From contig NW_024103696.1 in assembly GCF_003945595.2 (NCBI RefSeq), positions 1,550,001 through 1,614,000 on the forward strand: a stretch of 64,000 bases of DNA, read 5' to 3'. This DNA comes from Pipra filicauda. Taxonomy: Eukaryota > Chordata > Aves > Passeriformes > Pipridae. Of the stretch, positions 46,001 through 58,333 are shown in pieces (position 1 is the first letter of the stretch; each line of letters begins with the position of its first letter). The notes beneath the pieces were generated by a model. That model worked only from the letters and a program-made list of their open reading frames with translations, had not been told where the DNA came from and did no database searches. Both the position numbers and the translations under genes were made by a program.

Positions 46001-48369
46001 TCTGAACAAATTCAGTGCCCTAATATAGACAACTGTAATCAGAGGATTGGACTACATTTCAGTAACAGTGCTGGCATAGTAGTTGCCAGTGAGCTCGTAA
46101 CTGCTTCATTACCCATGCTTGACCCCTTGTGATGAATATGCTGAGCCATTGTCAGATGACAGATTCAAATGGCAAGGGAACAAGCAAATAAATTACTTTC
46201 CTAAATTATATTTATCATCAGAATTGTGATGAAAAATAAAAAGTGCCGCTGGGGTTGAAAAAACCCAAACTAAGTGCCAAATTCTGATCTACTGTCAATT
46301 GAATTGCTCTGGCTTCATAGTGAACTGAAGTGAGAATTTTTCCTCAGACATTTAGAAATTCAAAAATTTGACTTTCTTCACACATGACAATTGTAGTCAA
46401 TAGCTCTATTGTGATGTGCAAAACATTAATTCTAAAGATAGGCTTATTTAATGAGCACTTACCTGGTTGGTTTTTCTTGAACTCAAAATAAAGCTTCATT
46501 CAAGCAGTGCCAAAACATTTAGATAGCTCTGAATTAATTTTACATTTTCTTTTTAAAATGATCTAAGTTAGAAAAAAGATATATTTTAAATACTTTCCCA
46601 ATTAAATGAGATTTTTCCTGATTATTAAAAAGTTTACATTTAATTGTACTAATCTTTCCATAAGTGAGTAACTTGGTGTACTTACTTCAGTTTTAGTATC
46701 AAACTTAAAATGTCTACTATTGCATCTGCTTCCAGTGGTCAATTGGTACTTGAATGGCTAATATGCAAATTAACAAGAAGTAAATCTTATCCTTAAGCTG
46801 TTCAAGAAGATTTAAAATCCCTCAAAAAAGCCCCCAACAAACCAGAAAAACAACTAAAACCCAAAACTCAAGCGAGCATATAATAAATAATCAGAAAATT
46901 TTTGTTAAGAATTAGTCTGGTTGGAAATAGTAACTTTAAGAAGCTATGGACAGGCAAGTGATTGTATCTAAACTGTTGAAATCTAGAATATTATCAAGCT
47001 AAATCTAAAAGTGTTCTCTAACTATGTCCTGATCCTCTGTCTAAAATATATAAGCTCCATTTCATCCTCTTCTGCATGGGCAAACCCAGGTTCCTATGAA
47101 AGGAAAAGTCTGACAGAAAGTCAGTTCTGTTACATCCAGCTTATTCCCCGAAATAAATGACCGCAAGTACTATTCAGAGAAAACAAGTAGTGTAGGTAGT
47201 AAATTTACCTTTCTTCACTGGCATTACATGGATTCAGGACAACTCCTTTAGATGACTTCAGTGGGACTAAAGTTAAGTGGGATGTGTTATATGTAGATGT
47301 TCGGTTTGTAGCTAGCTCAAGACACAGGAAGTTTATTCTCCTCTTCACTTTTTTAAGCTCCAGTTTCCCATCTCTCTACCGTCTTTTGTCTTTATATTAC
47401 CATCTATTGAAGACAAAGTTCATATTATTGCATATTAACACAGTACATGGAAGAATCAGGTCTCAATCTTGATAAAGACCTTGGTGCACAACAGTTCAAA
47501 GATTGATTAAACAAAAGTAAACGAAGTAACAAAGCTTAGCTTTTGATTACCAAATAGCCCACCAAAAAGTGCATGTTCAAAATGTAAGTTTTTATTAACA
47601 AGAAATTCAACAATGCACTAGACAGCTTAATTCTTGTTTTCTCAATTTGTAAGAAATTGAACCTGCCAAGATTTAATTACATGTATAGTTTAACACCTCC
47701 TGCAGACACTCTATTTCTTTCTAATGAATCAGAGGACACTTAGCATATGCTACCCTGTGTGTCAAAGCTGGTGTCTCTTTTGTCTTTCTTCTGCCTCGTA
47801 GAGTATAGATTAACTTGGCTTTGCTCTTTAAAAGACTAGAGCAAAACTGATCTAGAGAGATGGTCTGTGATTTACTTTGACATCAGAGAGGAAAATGTGC
47901 ATTTGCAAATACACTGGTGATGATTCATGTACCTTTAGATTAATAATACCTTGCATATTGCAAGCTGTTAGAAATCTGAAACCCAAAAAGATATTTGTGA
48001 AACAATTCTCCACTAGAAAGTGTAATAAAATCTGAAATGTAACTTTGATTCTATCTAGTCAGAGATTCAAATTGTGTCTCTGTGCTGAGGCTCCTGAAGG
48101 TTCCATTAAGGTTTCACTTCACCTAATAATGTCATGTTATGTATTAAACTTTAATTGTGGCTCTTTTAAAGCTTGCATGCTCCAGTTATGGAGTTAAGAA
48201 TATTTTTTTTGTTATAGGTAGGAAATGTACTACACAAATACAAAGGCAGCTCCTCTGAGAACATGTTCGATGAGACATGCAATGACGCACAGGTAAAATG
48301 TAAAACTAATGCATACTAGGCAATTTAGTAGATGAAGAACAGAAGTAGTTGCTATGTGCACAAATATAG
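43096..48369. other. unannotated AT-rich sequence
   Basis: About 5.3 kb with no gene or named element. A short stretch around 46270-46340 (GCCAAATTCTGATCT...) resembles a repeat remnant found across sauropsids, but I cannot assign it. The hydrophobic 93-codon frame at 43565-43846 is probably chance. Confidence 0.5.
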
Positions 48370-49385
48370 AATAGGGGAAGAAATCAGCATGGCTTTTGGA
48401 AAATTAATTCTTGCATTACGTACCTTGCTAAGCGGTCAACAAATTTGTTGATAGGGTCAATCCCATTGAAATGTATTGTTAGATTACCAAAAGGCTTTTG
48501 ACAGGGAAATAATCTCAGAAAAACTTTAGATGAGAATGAAAGTTCTCGCATGGTTAAGAAATAGAATCTATAGGTAAGCAATCAATTTTCATAGTGGAGA
48601 GAGTTCACATGGGAGATCCACACCAAGCTGTGCAAAATATGCTGATGTGACCTTTGACAACAGCGAAATGACAAATTTTCTGATATTACTGTATTATTCA
48701 TTATAGCAAGTACAAGAACTGTCTGTGAATAATTGTCAAAAGTCCTTACAATACTGGTGGGCAATAAATTCATTAAAACTAAATATATAAATAAATAAGC
48801 ATATCATGTTGCATAAAGAATTATGTGTTCTGAGCTGACCACTGTGATTCGGTATGAAATCTGGGGGTTAAGATAAATTGTTCCATATGAATGTTTGTTC
48901 AGTATTTATTAGCAGTAGAGAACAAGCAAACCATCATAATGTCAAGGATTATTTGAAAGTAATAGAGAACTATTATACTAGACTATAAAGAATTGGGTCA
49001 CTATAGGAATGTATATGCTGGATCCCTAAATGTCAGAAAAGTATATTGCAATGGAAAGCTTCAGAAAAAGGGAAATAAAGGAAATGCATGAAATCAATCT
49101 GTGTGAGGAATGAATAAGCCACAGCTAAACAAACTTGGGGTCTTCATTATAAGCAAAATATGAGTAAAGGAGAACTTGATAGAGGTTTATAGGATCAAGA
49201 GGGGCATGGAAAATATGGACAAGGGAGAGAGGAGGATATGGATTGATTTTCTGTTGTTTTTTTCAACACAGGATTGGTGAAGCCAGGAGGACACAGGTTA
49301 AAACAGAAGAACATGATGCTTCAAGCAATGGGTTATCAAGCTGTCTTCAGTCTAGGAAACTGTAACTGTTAAAAGTTTAACAAGT
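48370..49385 (+). mobile_element. ancient CR1/L3-type LINE fragment, plus strand
   Basis: Scattered conserved phrases follow the order of a reptile-type CR1 3' half. Near 48380 is GAAATCAGCATGGCTTTTGG. At 48479-48505 is a decayed reverse-transcriptase block reading LDYQKAFDR (compare LDFSKAFDxV). CACATGGGAGATCCACA lies near 48608, GCAAAATATGCTGATGTGAC near 48634, AACTTGATAGAGGTTTATAG near 49171, and GGACACAGGTTAAAACA near 49289. Many indels and stops are present. The heavy divergence points to an old, inactive copy. Confidence 0.68.
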
Positions 49386-49416
49386 TTGGCAGAGACTGAC
49401 AGCTAGGGAAGAAAAA

Positions 49417-49711
49417 TCACAGAATCTCTGAGGCTGGAAGGAATCCCTGGATATTATCTAGTTTAACATCCTTGCTCAGTCATGGTCAGCTATCATAAGT
49501 TGCTCCATGTCTCCACAAATGAAGCCTCCACAACCTCTTTGGGCAATCTCTTCCTGTTTGATTACCCTCACAGTATTTTCTTTTTCTTACACTTAAATGG
49601 AATTAAATATCTGATCATTGTGTGTTGTCCCGTCACTGAACAACCCCGAGGAGAGTTTGGATCCATCTTTTTTACCTCCTCCCAGCACATATTTGCACAC
49701 ATTGATAAGAA
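49417..49711 (-). mobile_element. CR1 LINE 3' end, minus strand
   Basis: Begins TCACAGAATCTCTGAGGCTGG, then AAGCCTCCACAACCTCTTTG, a TCTCTTCCTGTTTGATTACC block and TTGTGTGTTGTCCCGTCACT. All are antisense CR1 3'-end phrases. The upstream end is cut near 49711, 18 bp before an ERVL LTR. Confidence 0.82.
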
Positions 49712-49729
49712 TATATATGAATGACATCT

Positions 49730-50809
49730 TGTGAGACACTGAAATGGTTTAGGGCTTAAACATTGTTAAAATCCCTGAAGGACTTTTGTCCACTGTAGCA
49801 GACTGTGCAAAGAAGCAACTGCTCACCAAGGCCTAGCCCCCCCTGAACATCCCTACTAATTTGGACTGTGATAGGAACTTGAGATAAGATAAAGGTACTA
49901 TGCCCAATTATCCTAGGAGAAGAATGCATCCACAAGTGTGAAAGACTGGAATGCTGATGTCTCAAACAATCAAGGTGCAAACTGACAATGTGCAGAGTAA
50001 CTGCCCAGGTGCTGAGGGTGTGCACACCAGACACCTCAGGCTACCAGTTGGGTATTGATCAAGATAAGGAAAGAAGCAAATCCTTCAAGGTGGGATAGTG
50101 TTTCTTTGTCCTTACAGGAGTGATTCAGCTGTGATAACTCCCCTCTGGGGAAGCATTGGGACAATTCACATATAGCCTGAAGACGTTAATCTCTGCTGAT
50201 AGGCCATAAGGAACTCAAGGCTGATGTAACAGCCAGCTGTAACATCTTAGAAAGTGTCAGAGACTCATGACATGTCCTGTGATCCAGTATTACATCATCC
50301 CTTGTAAAACTCCCTACTCCAGGGGTGGCACCAGAGGCATTTCTACCTAGCCTGAGCCCAATAAAAGACACGACAGACTGCTCAACATACTTAGATTTCC
50401 CCTACCATGGGCTTCTTCTTTCACGCACACAGACTTCTTCCATTACCACAGAGGACTTCCTTCACCAACATGGACTTCTTCCCTCACTACACTGGGCTTC
50501 CCTCAGCAGATTCAGACTGCAACTATCACTTTGACAAGAATGGGATTCTCACCACCAAGAAGACCAGAAGAATAGAATCAATGGGACGCCGTCAGAATCC
50601 AAGGATGTTGATATAATTTCTTCCTAATCTGTCTCTCTGTCACTCTCTTTCTGTCCCCCCCTCTCTCTCCTATTTCTTTCTATCTCTCTCTACCTTGCAT
50701 TTACTGTTAAATAAAAATCCATACTATTGACTTTGGCATATGGCCTCATTTGCATCTTAATTTGGGCAGAGGCATCTCTCTAATAATTTTAAAGAACCTG
50801 ACCTTAACA
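49730..50809 (+). mobile_element. solo ERVL-type LTR, 1080 bp, plus strand
   Basis: The block starts TGTGAGACACTG and ends CCTTAACA, with exact 5-bp duplications CATCT (49725-49729 and 50810-50814). The 5-bp duplication is the ERVL/class III habit. An ATAAAAG TATA-like box lies near 50361, a pyrimidine-rich (CT) tract at about 50625-50695, and a poly(A) signal AATAAA at 50710-50715. No internal viral coding is present, so two LTRs of a provirus probably recombined. Frames of 61-92 codons inside are artefacts. Confidence 0.88.
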
Positions 50810-51079
50810 CATCTGTCAGAACAATTGTGTGCGTGAGGGAGCAGCCCACCACAGCAATATAACTTACGATACTGATGCATGATGATCACATAGTGCTAAC
50901 AGGAGGTCAAAAGTTTACTTACCACTCTGCCAAGAATTTCTGTACAGGCTATAGAACAAACTCGATTCCTTTACCCACATGTCAGTGTTAATTGGCATTT
51001 GGGATGTTATAGGATATTAGAGATATCAGGAAAGCTAGGAAACGTGACTTGGAATTGATGGGAGAACTGTTCCCTTGTG

Positions 51080-51140
51080 AATCATAGAATCATAGAATCA
51101 TAGAATCAGCTGGGTTGGAAGGGACCTCCGAGATTATCAT
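51080..51140 (-). mobile_element. very short CR1 3' terminus, minus strand
   Basis: Three and a half copies of the 8-bp unit ATCATAGA are followed by GCTGGGTTGGAAGGGACCTC. This is the extreme 3' end of CR1, truncated after about 60 bp. Confidence 0.85.
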
Positions 51141-51687
51141 GAAGCAGAACCTGAAGGCCAGGCAGACTATCTTAGGTATCTCAAAAGTAATTAGACAACT
51201 GTATGTGGGCTGCTGAGTCATCACAGATGAATTCATCCTCAATTTATGTGTTTTCTGGCATCAGTCCTTGTCTTTCATAATACTTCTTTTATATTACATA
51301 ACATTATAAAATAAAATTTATACTAAGTGGAAAAAAACAGCTTCTTTATTATCTTGACTGACAGAGCAACAAACTCATTGGTGAAAGGAAACTTTATAAT
51401 TGAAAGGCTTCTAATTTCTTTGGAGAATGCTTGCTTCTGTTTGGATAAAAATGCCCAGAAAAGTAATTTGTGTTATTGTTAAGGTCTTTCTTCTAGTTTA
51501 GACTGTCAGAGAAGTTTCAACACGTACCTGTATGAGTCCTAATTCAGAAGAAATCATTAAAGAGTTTTGTCACCAATACAGACTTCAACAGTCATCAGTC
51601 AGGCTCATGAAATGACAAAGTAACTGTGTCCACTGTGATGCTTACAGATTAGCTTACAATTTAGGGGCTTTTTTATAAGAGTGATTC
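51141..51687. other. unannotated AT-rich sequence
   Basis: Spacer between the short CR1 and an ERVL LTR. Nothing recognised. Confidence 0.55.
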
Positions 51688-51692
51688 CTATT

Positions 51693-51797
51693 TGTTGTCG
51701 GGTTTCAGGGGCTTGGCAGGAAGCTTGGCTCCCGCCTCCCAGAGAGGGAAGAGAGGGAAGAGAAAAGAAAAAAAACAAGCAGCCAAAGCTATAGCAA

Positions 51798-51832
<35 letters not shown>

Positions 51833-52282
51833 ACATATGAGACAGATACACAAAACGAGAATACCACACACCACAACTCCAGAAATCCCAAACAGCTCCC
51901 CAAAAAGGGAAGAGGGGGAGGGAGAAGGACAAAAAGGGGCAAGGACCGAGCAAGTCAACCAGCCAACCGAAGGCAAACTAGCAAAAATCTCACCACTTCC
52001 CTTCGAACAGGTAGGATGGCTGGACACGGCCCAGCGCTCTCCCCTCACGTGTGGCAGACACAGCAGTCGCTGTAGGTCTCTGCTCCAGATAAGCCAGACC
52101 GAGACAGGGACCCACCGTTCCCAAACCTCGCCGGAAAGGAAGAGAGCGAGGTCCCTCCTGCTGGCTTTATTTATACCTCAATTTACGTAAAGGAATAGCT
52201 TGGAATACTTCCGTGATCACTTTTCTAGTTCCTTCCTGGTTACAAGCTGGTCTCCAGGAAGGCCTAGAGTGAAACCACCACA
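51693..52282 (-). mobile_element. solo ERVL-type LTR, 590 bp, minus strand
   Basis: Exact 5-bp duplications CTATT (51688-51692 and 52283-52287) flank a TGTTGTCGG...ACCACCACA block. On the minus strand it starts TGTGGTGGTTTCACTCTAGG, like other avian ERVL LTRs. It has a TATA box TATAAATAAAG (complement 52165-52175) and GC-rich downstream sequence, and ends AAACCCGACAACA. A (TA)n microsatellite sits inside. The 117-147-codon frames (IYIYIY repeats) derive from that microsatellite and GC bias. Confidence 0.9.
51799..51829. repeat. (TA)n microsatellite, about 15 units
   Basis: Uninterrupted TA dinucleotides within the solo LTR. Likely length-polymorphic. Confidence 0.92.
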
Positions 52283-52287
52283 CTATT

Positions 52288-54677
52288 TTATCAGGATAAG
52301 GACTACTGGATTTGGTGTGTCATCTCCAGTATTTTTCTTTGGTTTTCTTTTATATCCAAGTAAGTTGTTTCAATCCAGACATAAAAAATGTCAATGCTCT
52401 ACATATTTTTGTCTCATATTTTGCAAATGTAACACATTAATTTATTAGACTTGTATTTATTTCATTTCCTATTCTTCTTCCTTACCTCAATACCTCTCTG
52501 CACGTAAGCTTTCATTTTTAGGAACTACAAAATAGTTTTATGGAATGCTATAGGGACACAGTATTGAACAGAAATGCCTTAGTTTGCAGAAAAATGAGTA
52601 ATTCCATTCTGCTTTGTAAAGACTAATCTGAATATGCCCACTCCTGACCTTGTCTATATGCATAACTTAAGTTTATATTGAATTGCCACAGCTAGCTACC
52701 TGATTGTTCTTCAGGGGAGAAATGCTTGTTGTCAGAACCTTGAACAAAATCATAATAAAAGCAAATAAATGGATTATGTAAATCTCAGCATACTACTTCA
52801 TCTCTTTGCTTGCTTTGAGTCAGTTCATAAAACATTTCAGACTAACCAGAGATAATTAGTTATATTTGTTATTCTTTCTGTAATGCAGTGAGAATATGCA
52901 AGAACAAAAGAAGGGACAAAACCCCAAACAACCCCCTTCCACATGCTCAAGTTTAGAAATCTCAGATTTGTTTGGAATGGTGCATACATGTTCTGACATT
53001 GTTATAACACAACATCTGCACTATGGAACCTCTGTATAATCTGTGAAACAAGACTGGTATGTAATTGAAGTGTATAAACATGACAGTAGGAAAGAGAAGA
53101 GATTGTTTTGGTGTAAATTGGATAATCTTGAACAAAGGAAAGTGTAGACTGATTATAAGGAAACATTCCAGAACACACAAAACCTTTTCAGAATGCAAAA
53201 TAGCCTGTCTAGACAGGTGGCACCTGCTCTATATTCGAGCTTTTAAAAGCTAACTTGAGCAAAACATTCATAACACACACTTTAAATAAACCAGTAATAG
53301 CAGGAAGATGGAGAAGTCAATTAGAGGTTAGAAAACAGTACTTGGTTAGTTCCAATCCCAATATATTCAAAATGGAAAGTCTTCTTCCTGAGAGAGTACA
53401 ATAAAAAAGAACACATGGGACAGGAGCCTGAGCTGCTAGGTTGCTGTGTCAGTAGTCACTGTACCTGTGCAAAACCACGTCCTGAGAAAAAAACTCAGAA
53501 AGTCTTGATTTCAGTCATTCCGCCATGATTCCATATTTTAGCACTTTCCATAAATTTGACTGCACTGAAGACAATGTGAAAAAAGAAAGAAGAAAATCCC
53601 CACCCAAATAAAAACAAACAAAACCAAGCCTTCATTGGTTTTACCTGTCTTGTGTCCTTCCTGAGATGCTGGAACAGCAAAACATGCCTGCACTGCTTCT
53701 CTGTTGATTTCAGTGATCTGACTTTTGATTTTAAGGTTAGCTGCCCATCATCATTTAAATATATTTCTCATTACCATTTCAATCATATTAAAACAATCCT
53801 GCTGACTGGATATTTTGATATTATTTAGTACAAGTCCCCTGGGATACAGTAAGTAGAAGTGGGAGTGTGAAGTCTATTTTTAGAGTACATTTTCTATATG
53901 AGTCACTTCACTTTGTGTCACAAAATTTATAAAATAACATTTATATTTTACCTGCTTTTGGGGAGGTCAAAGTATCAGAATTCTTTATTACCTATCCTGT
54001 TACTTAAAAAGTATTAGATTTTTTAGATAATATGACAAAATTCTTTTCTTTCACCTCAATAAAAGAAAAAGGAAAAACTCAATGAAATCTTTATTTTATT
54101 TTAATAATGAAAAATCCTTTATTTGAATAAAGCTGCTTCTGCCTGTTACAAACCAGACTCAAATCAAAATGACAAGTAATAGGCAAATTATACCATTCAA
54201 CAATTTAGTAAGAAGATCATCAGTTATTTCACAAGAGGAAATGGTGAATATGGTGTTACTTTGGAGATTATCATTTTATATTATTATCACATTGTCACAT
54301 CTCTTGTTTCAAATTACTTATTAGAAAAAAATGTAAAAATGTTCCTTCTTAACTCAGTCTTTTGCTAGTCAGGATTGTGTAATCCAGTGCTAGACTTTGA
54401 AATCTGTGATCAAAACCAGGCTAATGTCAATCAATTAATAAATTTAAATATTTATAAATCATCAAAATTTTCTTTGTATATATAATCTAATCTACAGTAG
54501 AGAAGAAATGATAGCAATTTTTTCTAATTATATAGATCTTAAAGAGGAGAAATATAAAATATATTTAAATATTTGAATTAAAAAAGTTTTAGAATAGAAA
54601 TATAAAAACCACTATAAAGCCAGATTTAATACAATCTCAAAATTGTTTTACTCAATTTCAACTTTCATTTAAATGTT
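52288..54677. other. unannotated AT-rich sequence
   Basis: About 2.4 kb with no recognised gene or repeat. Confidence 0.55.
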
Positions 54678-54683
54678 GAATTG

Positions 54684-55187
54684 CGTTGGATTCCAAATTT
54701 TGGATATGAGAAAAAGAAAAACTGCTAAGTTTAAACAAAAGCTTTGGGCTGACAGAGACTGGGAAAAACCTCCATCTAGAGTCTCAGCAAGGATCCATTG
54801 ATGTCAAGGATTTGGAATTTCCTGCCCAAGCCTGGAGAAACCATGCCCTGATCTCATCAAACCTGTGCAGAAAACCTTTTGTGTTTTATCTCTCCCTTTG
54901 TGTGTTACCTGTTCCCCCCTGTGAAATCCCCCCAGATAAAGTGGGTTTTCCCATATGATGTAAGTTCTAAGACCCAAAAGTTTGTAATTTAGGATTTCCA
55001 CTTTACCTCATCTCTGTAAAGTCCCCAATTGTAATGGAATGAATACCCCCCCACACACCCTGAATATGTAAACCTCTTGTTAAATATGTAAATACTAAAC
55101 CTTTTATATATCAAGTTGTGAGTCCAATAAAGTATTTCAGTTTCTTGCCTCCAAACTGGGATTGTGATAGCTTATTGACTTGCTACA
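54684..55187 (+). mobile_element. solo ERVK-type LTR, 504 bp, plus strand
   Basis: Exact 6-bp duplications GAATTG (54678-54683 and 55188-55193) define the ends. Class II (ERVK-like) elements usually make 6 bp. The 3' terminus is ...TTGCTACA. The 5' terminus reads CGTTGG, where TG is expected, consistent with one T-to-C change. A TATATA box (55105-55110) lies just upstream of AATAAA (55126-55131), the tight spacing seen in some avian retroviral LTRs. No internal genes remain. Confidence 0.78.
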
Positions 55188-55451
55188 GAATTGTATTCGT
55201 GATCTGCTTTCAAAGCAAATATAAGTGCATTTAAAAATAGACAAGAGAAAAAGTATTCTTAACTGATGTTTGTACTTACTGACCACTATGCCAACTTTAG
55301 CTTATTATTATTATTATAATTGATTTTATAACAATGAAAATGCAAGAGCTAGAAAGAGGCCTTGCATATACAGAGCTTATTGAAGTAACAATTTCTGTTA
55401 TGTGGATATCAAACATTAAAAAAAAAAGCAATAATTCACTTCTAAAATGTA

Positions 55452-55803
55452 TTCACAGAATACTTAGGTTTGGAAAGAACCCCTGAAAATCATCTAATCC
55501 AAGCTCCTTGCCAAGGCAGGGACACCTAGAGCAGGTTACACAGGGACACCTCCAGAGAGGGAGACTTCTTGACCTCCCTGGGTAGCCTGTTCCAGTGCTC
55601 AGCCACCATCAATGTAAAGAAGTTCTTCTTCATATTGAGGTGGAACTTCTCATGTTTCAGTTTATGGTCATTACTCCTTGTTCTGTTATTGGGCATCACT
55701 GGAAAAAGTCTGGCACCATCCTCTTGGAACCCTCCTTTGAGATATTTATATGTATTAATGAGATCCTCTCTCCATCTTTTCTTCTCTAGACTCAACAGAG
55801 TGA
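55452..55803 (-). mobile_element. CR1 LINE 3' end, minus strand
   Basis: Starts TCACAGAATACTTAGGTTTG. It includes CCTAGAGCAGGTTACACAGG, GTAGCCTGTTCCAGTGCTCA and AATGTAAAGAAGTTCTTCTT in canonical order. It is 5'-truncated after about 350 bp. The 83- and 89-codon frames across it are not genes. Confidence 0.93.
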
Positions 55804-57127
55804 TAGTAATGATAGTTTAGATTATAAAGAATAATTTCCTATCTGGACTTTAAGCCAAGTTTTAGCTTAGGGTTACTTTTGTTATTTTTGTTATTCTTCT
55901 GTGAAGAATGTTGATGTTACTGTTATCTATAAACCTCAGGATAAGGAACAAGATACACAAGGATGTATACCTAACTTAGATTCAATGCAACTAAGATTAG
56001 GGATTTTACTTAAATGTCTAAGTAGAGCAATTAGATTTAGGAGAATTTAATTCAGGTCCTGTATTTTTTAATTATGAGAATATAAAACTTTCACAGTAAC
56101 ATTATTCACCTAGAGAAAGGACAAGCAATTTTTTCTTTATTTTGAGTAACAAATTTTCCTGTGTTAATTCTGTGGTAAGAATTGTGAGACTGTTCCATAG
56201 ACAACAGCATGTATATTTATTTATTTATTTATCTATTTTAAATTTTTTACATTTTTTATTTTTTTTTCTGTGGACGTGAATGGATTGGCCAAGTTTCTCC
56301 TTCCAATTCCATTTGTCCTAAGTTAGTCACTTCACTGTAACAAAGTGAGGCCTTTCACTGCTAAAGCTTTACCTATTGATAGCCCTCCAAAGTTTGTAAA
56401 GTTTGAAAACACAGTTTTTGAGAGAAAAGTATTTTTCATGCTGTGATTTGGCAGTTGATAGGCTAGATTTACCTTTCTTAGTAAAGCAGAGTAGTGTTGA
56501 TTCGTAAAATAGATAATGAAACTGAAAAAAAAAAATCACTGTTGAAATAACCTTATTACTTTTTTCTACATATCTAAGTGGTTTTCAATTCCTAAAACCA
56601 TTACACTTTCTCTGGATTAGTCTTCGGAGATAGTCTTTGTCTGCTTCTTACCTTATTGAAGATTGGGCTATGTTTTGTATGTAATTGGATGGCAAATAAT
56701 AGCTTTTCCTGATGTAGTGATAGAGAATGCTATCGAATAAATAAATGAATATTTAACGTTTTCTTTAAAGAGTTGTCTTTTGCAACTAGCAACATAGCAC
56801 CAATGTACATACAAGTCCTAATATGCTAGGGTATTGATTTACCTTATAAAAGGGCTTCGAGAAACCAATGAGAATCAGTAAACTTTAGCCTTTTGTAGAG
56901 TTGTTTTAACATATGTGAAAGTCTGGTCCAGTAACATATGCTCCATCATCCAGGGGTTTCAACAGCAGTCCAGTCAGTTTTAAGATTTGTTTAGTCAATA
57001 AACAAAATATTGATTAAAAGAAGGATTTCGTATTTTGTGCAGTAATGCAGTAATTGGATAATAACAGGTTCCTGCTGTAAGATGTTGATGAGGATATCAC
57101 TTTACCTTTAAACTGAATTTCCTTAAC
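55804..57127. other. unannotated AT-rich sequence
   Basis: No gene recognised. A (TTTA)-type simple repeat lies at about 56214-56232. Confidence 0.55.
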
Positions 57128-57133
57128 ATAACT

Positions 57134-57657
57134 TGTGGCAGTGAATCTGATGAGAAATTTGTTTAAACATGTTTTAAAATGGCTCTTTGTGGTCCCTTTG
57201 CAAACACGTGTTTCTTCTTCCCAATACCCCCCACAGCAACTGTTATCTCCCATGCAGCAATGTCCTGGGAAAGGTGTCCTGAGGTGTCCCATTGGTCCTT
57301 TGTTAAACCCCTTCCTATTGGCTGTTGACCCCTTACCTGATGGTTTCTTTTGTGTGACCCTGAACTCGTGATTGGTCCCCTTTGACCCTCCTAAAAGCCT
57401 TATAAACCCCTTCCCAACAATAAACTTCCTCTTGCCTCCTCTCCACGCCCGGTGTGCTGTCTCTGTGCCTGCCATGGAGCCACGTGGGTGCTGGGGGGAG
57501 GGGAGGGCACCTCTCCCCTCCAGGCTCGGGGCCTGAAAAACCCTGTTTCTGGAGTCCCCCTTCCCCGTCCACCAAGACGTCGGAAATGGTTCTTCAGGCG
57601 GAGAAGGAACTAGAGCTGGGCTCCCCCACGTCGTGGATGGGGAAAGGGAAACCCATA
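57134..57657 (+). mobile_element. solo ERVK-type LTR, 524 bp, plus strand
   Basis: Exact 6-bp duplications ATAACT (57128-57133 and 57658-57663) bracket a block starting TGTGGCAG and ending AACCCATA, where the expected final CA appears changed to TA. Promoter features are well preserved: several ATTGG (inverted CCAAT) motifs at about 57290, 57318 and 57371, a TATAAA box at 57401-57406, and AATAAA at 57419-57424. A GC-rich R/U5-like part follows. The 278-codon minus-strand frame (57014-57850) is antisense to this LTR and is spurious. Confidence 0.82.
57401..57424 (+). promoter_or_regulatory. LTR core promoter and poly(A) signal
   Basis: TATAAA is followed 12 bp later by AATAAA, with inverted CCAAT boxes upstream. 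This layout is typical of an avian retroviral U3. It could start or end transcripts locally if the LTR retains activity. The sequence alone does not show activity. Confidence 0.6.
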
Positions 57658-57663
57658 ATAACT

Positions 57664-58333
57664 TCTTTAAAGTCAATGTAATTTTAAATCTTTTGTATAA
57701 TTGCAACAATAAACTATTGGATATAAATATGTATCGAAACACAATCATAGTAGATGGAAAATGTTTGCCGTCAATGACCCATGGACAAATATCAATGAGC
57801 TCAATGAGCTGTAAGTCAATATTGGCTTTATATTCATTAGATAATAGCATTTCACGGACATTCTGTTGAACACTAAACTGTGATACTTGCTGAATAACAT
57901 TAATGGCTTACACTTAAAGATGGTATGATATAGCTCCCATTTAAAATTGAGCCTAGTTGTACTTTGCTGCATCATAGACACAGAGTAAGTTTTGTGTTAC
58001 TGAAACCCAGTAAAATGTATACAGCCATAAGACTATATTGCGCCATTTTAATGTTGATTGCTCAATATTTCACGACAGAACTGTATTTTGTGTCTTAGTC
58101 TTGAGTGAGACAAAAAAAATATATGTGTATGGTGTAATGTCAGTAGGCTTTGGTGCAACAGAAACATGTGTATGAGTTTCAAGGGTGGACACAGATACTT
58201 CTTTTTTTAATGAACATTTCTCATTTAGTGTAAGACTCAGTATTACATATGTTTTTCAGAAATAATGATGGATTGTTCTGGGTCTTTAATGGTCGACGAA
58301 ATATAACAGAAGAACACAAAGCAGAACTCTGTA
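57664..58333. other. unannotated AT-rich sequence
   Basis: Nothing recognised. Confidence 0.55.

Noticed and set aside
51605..52190. Overlapping 117-147-codon frames with IYIYIY runs
   Set aside because: They arise from the (TA)n microsatellite and GC bias inside a solo LTR.
57014..57850. 278-codon minus-strand open frame, the longest in the window
   Set aside because: It runs antisense through the solo LTR (57134-57657) and AT-rich flanks, has no domain, and owes its length to GC-rich LTR sequence.
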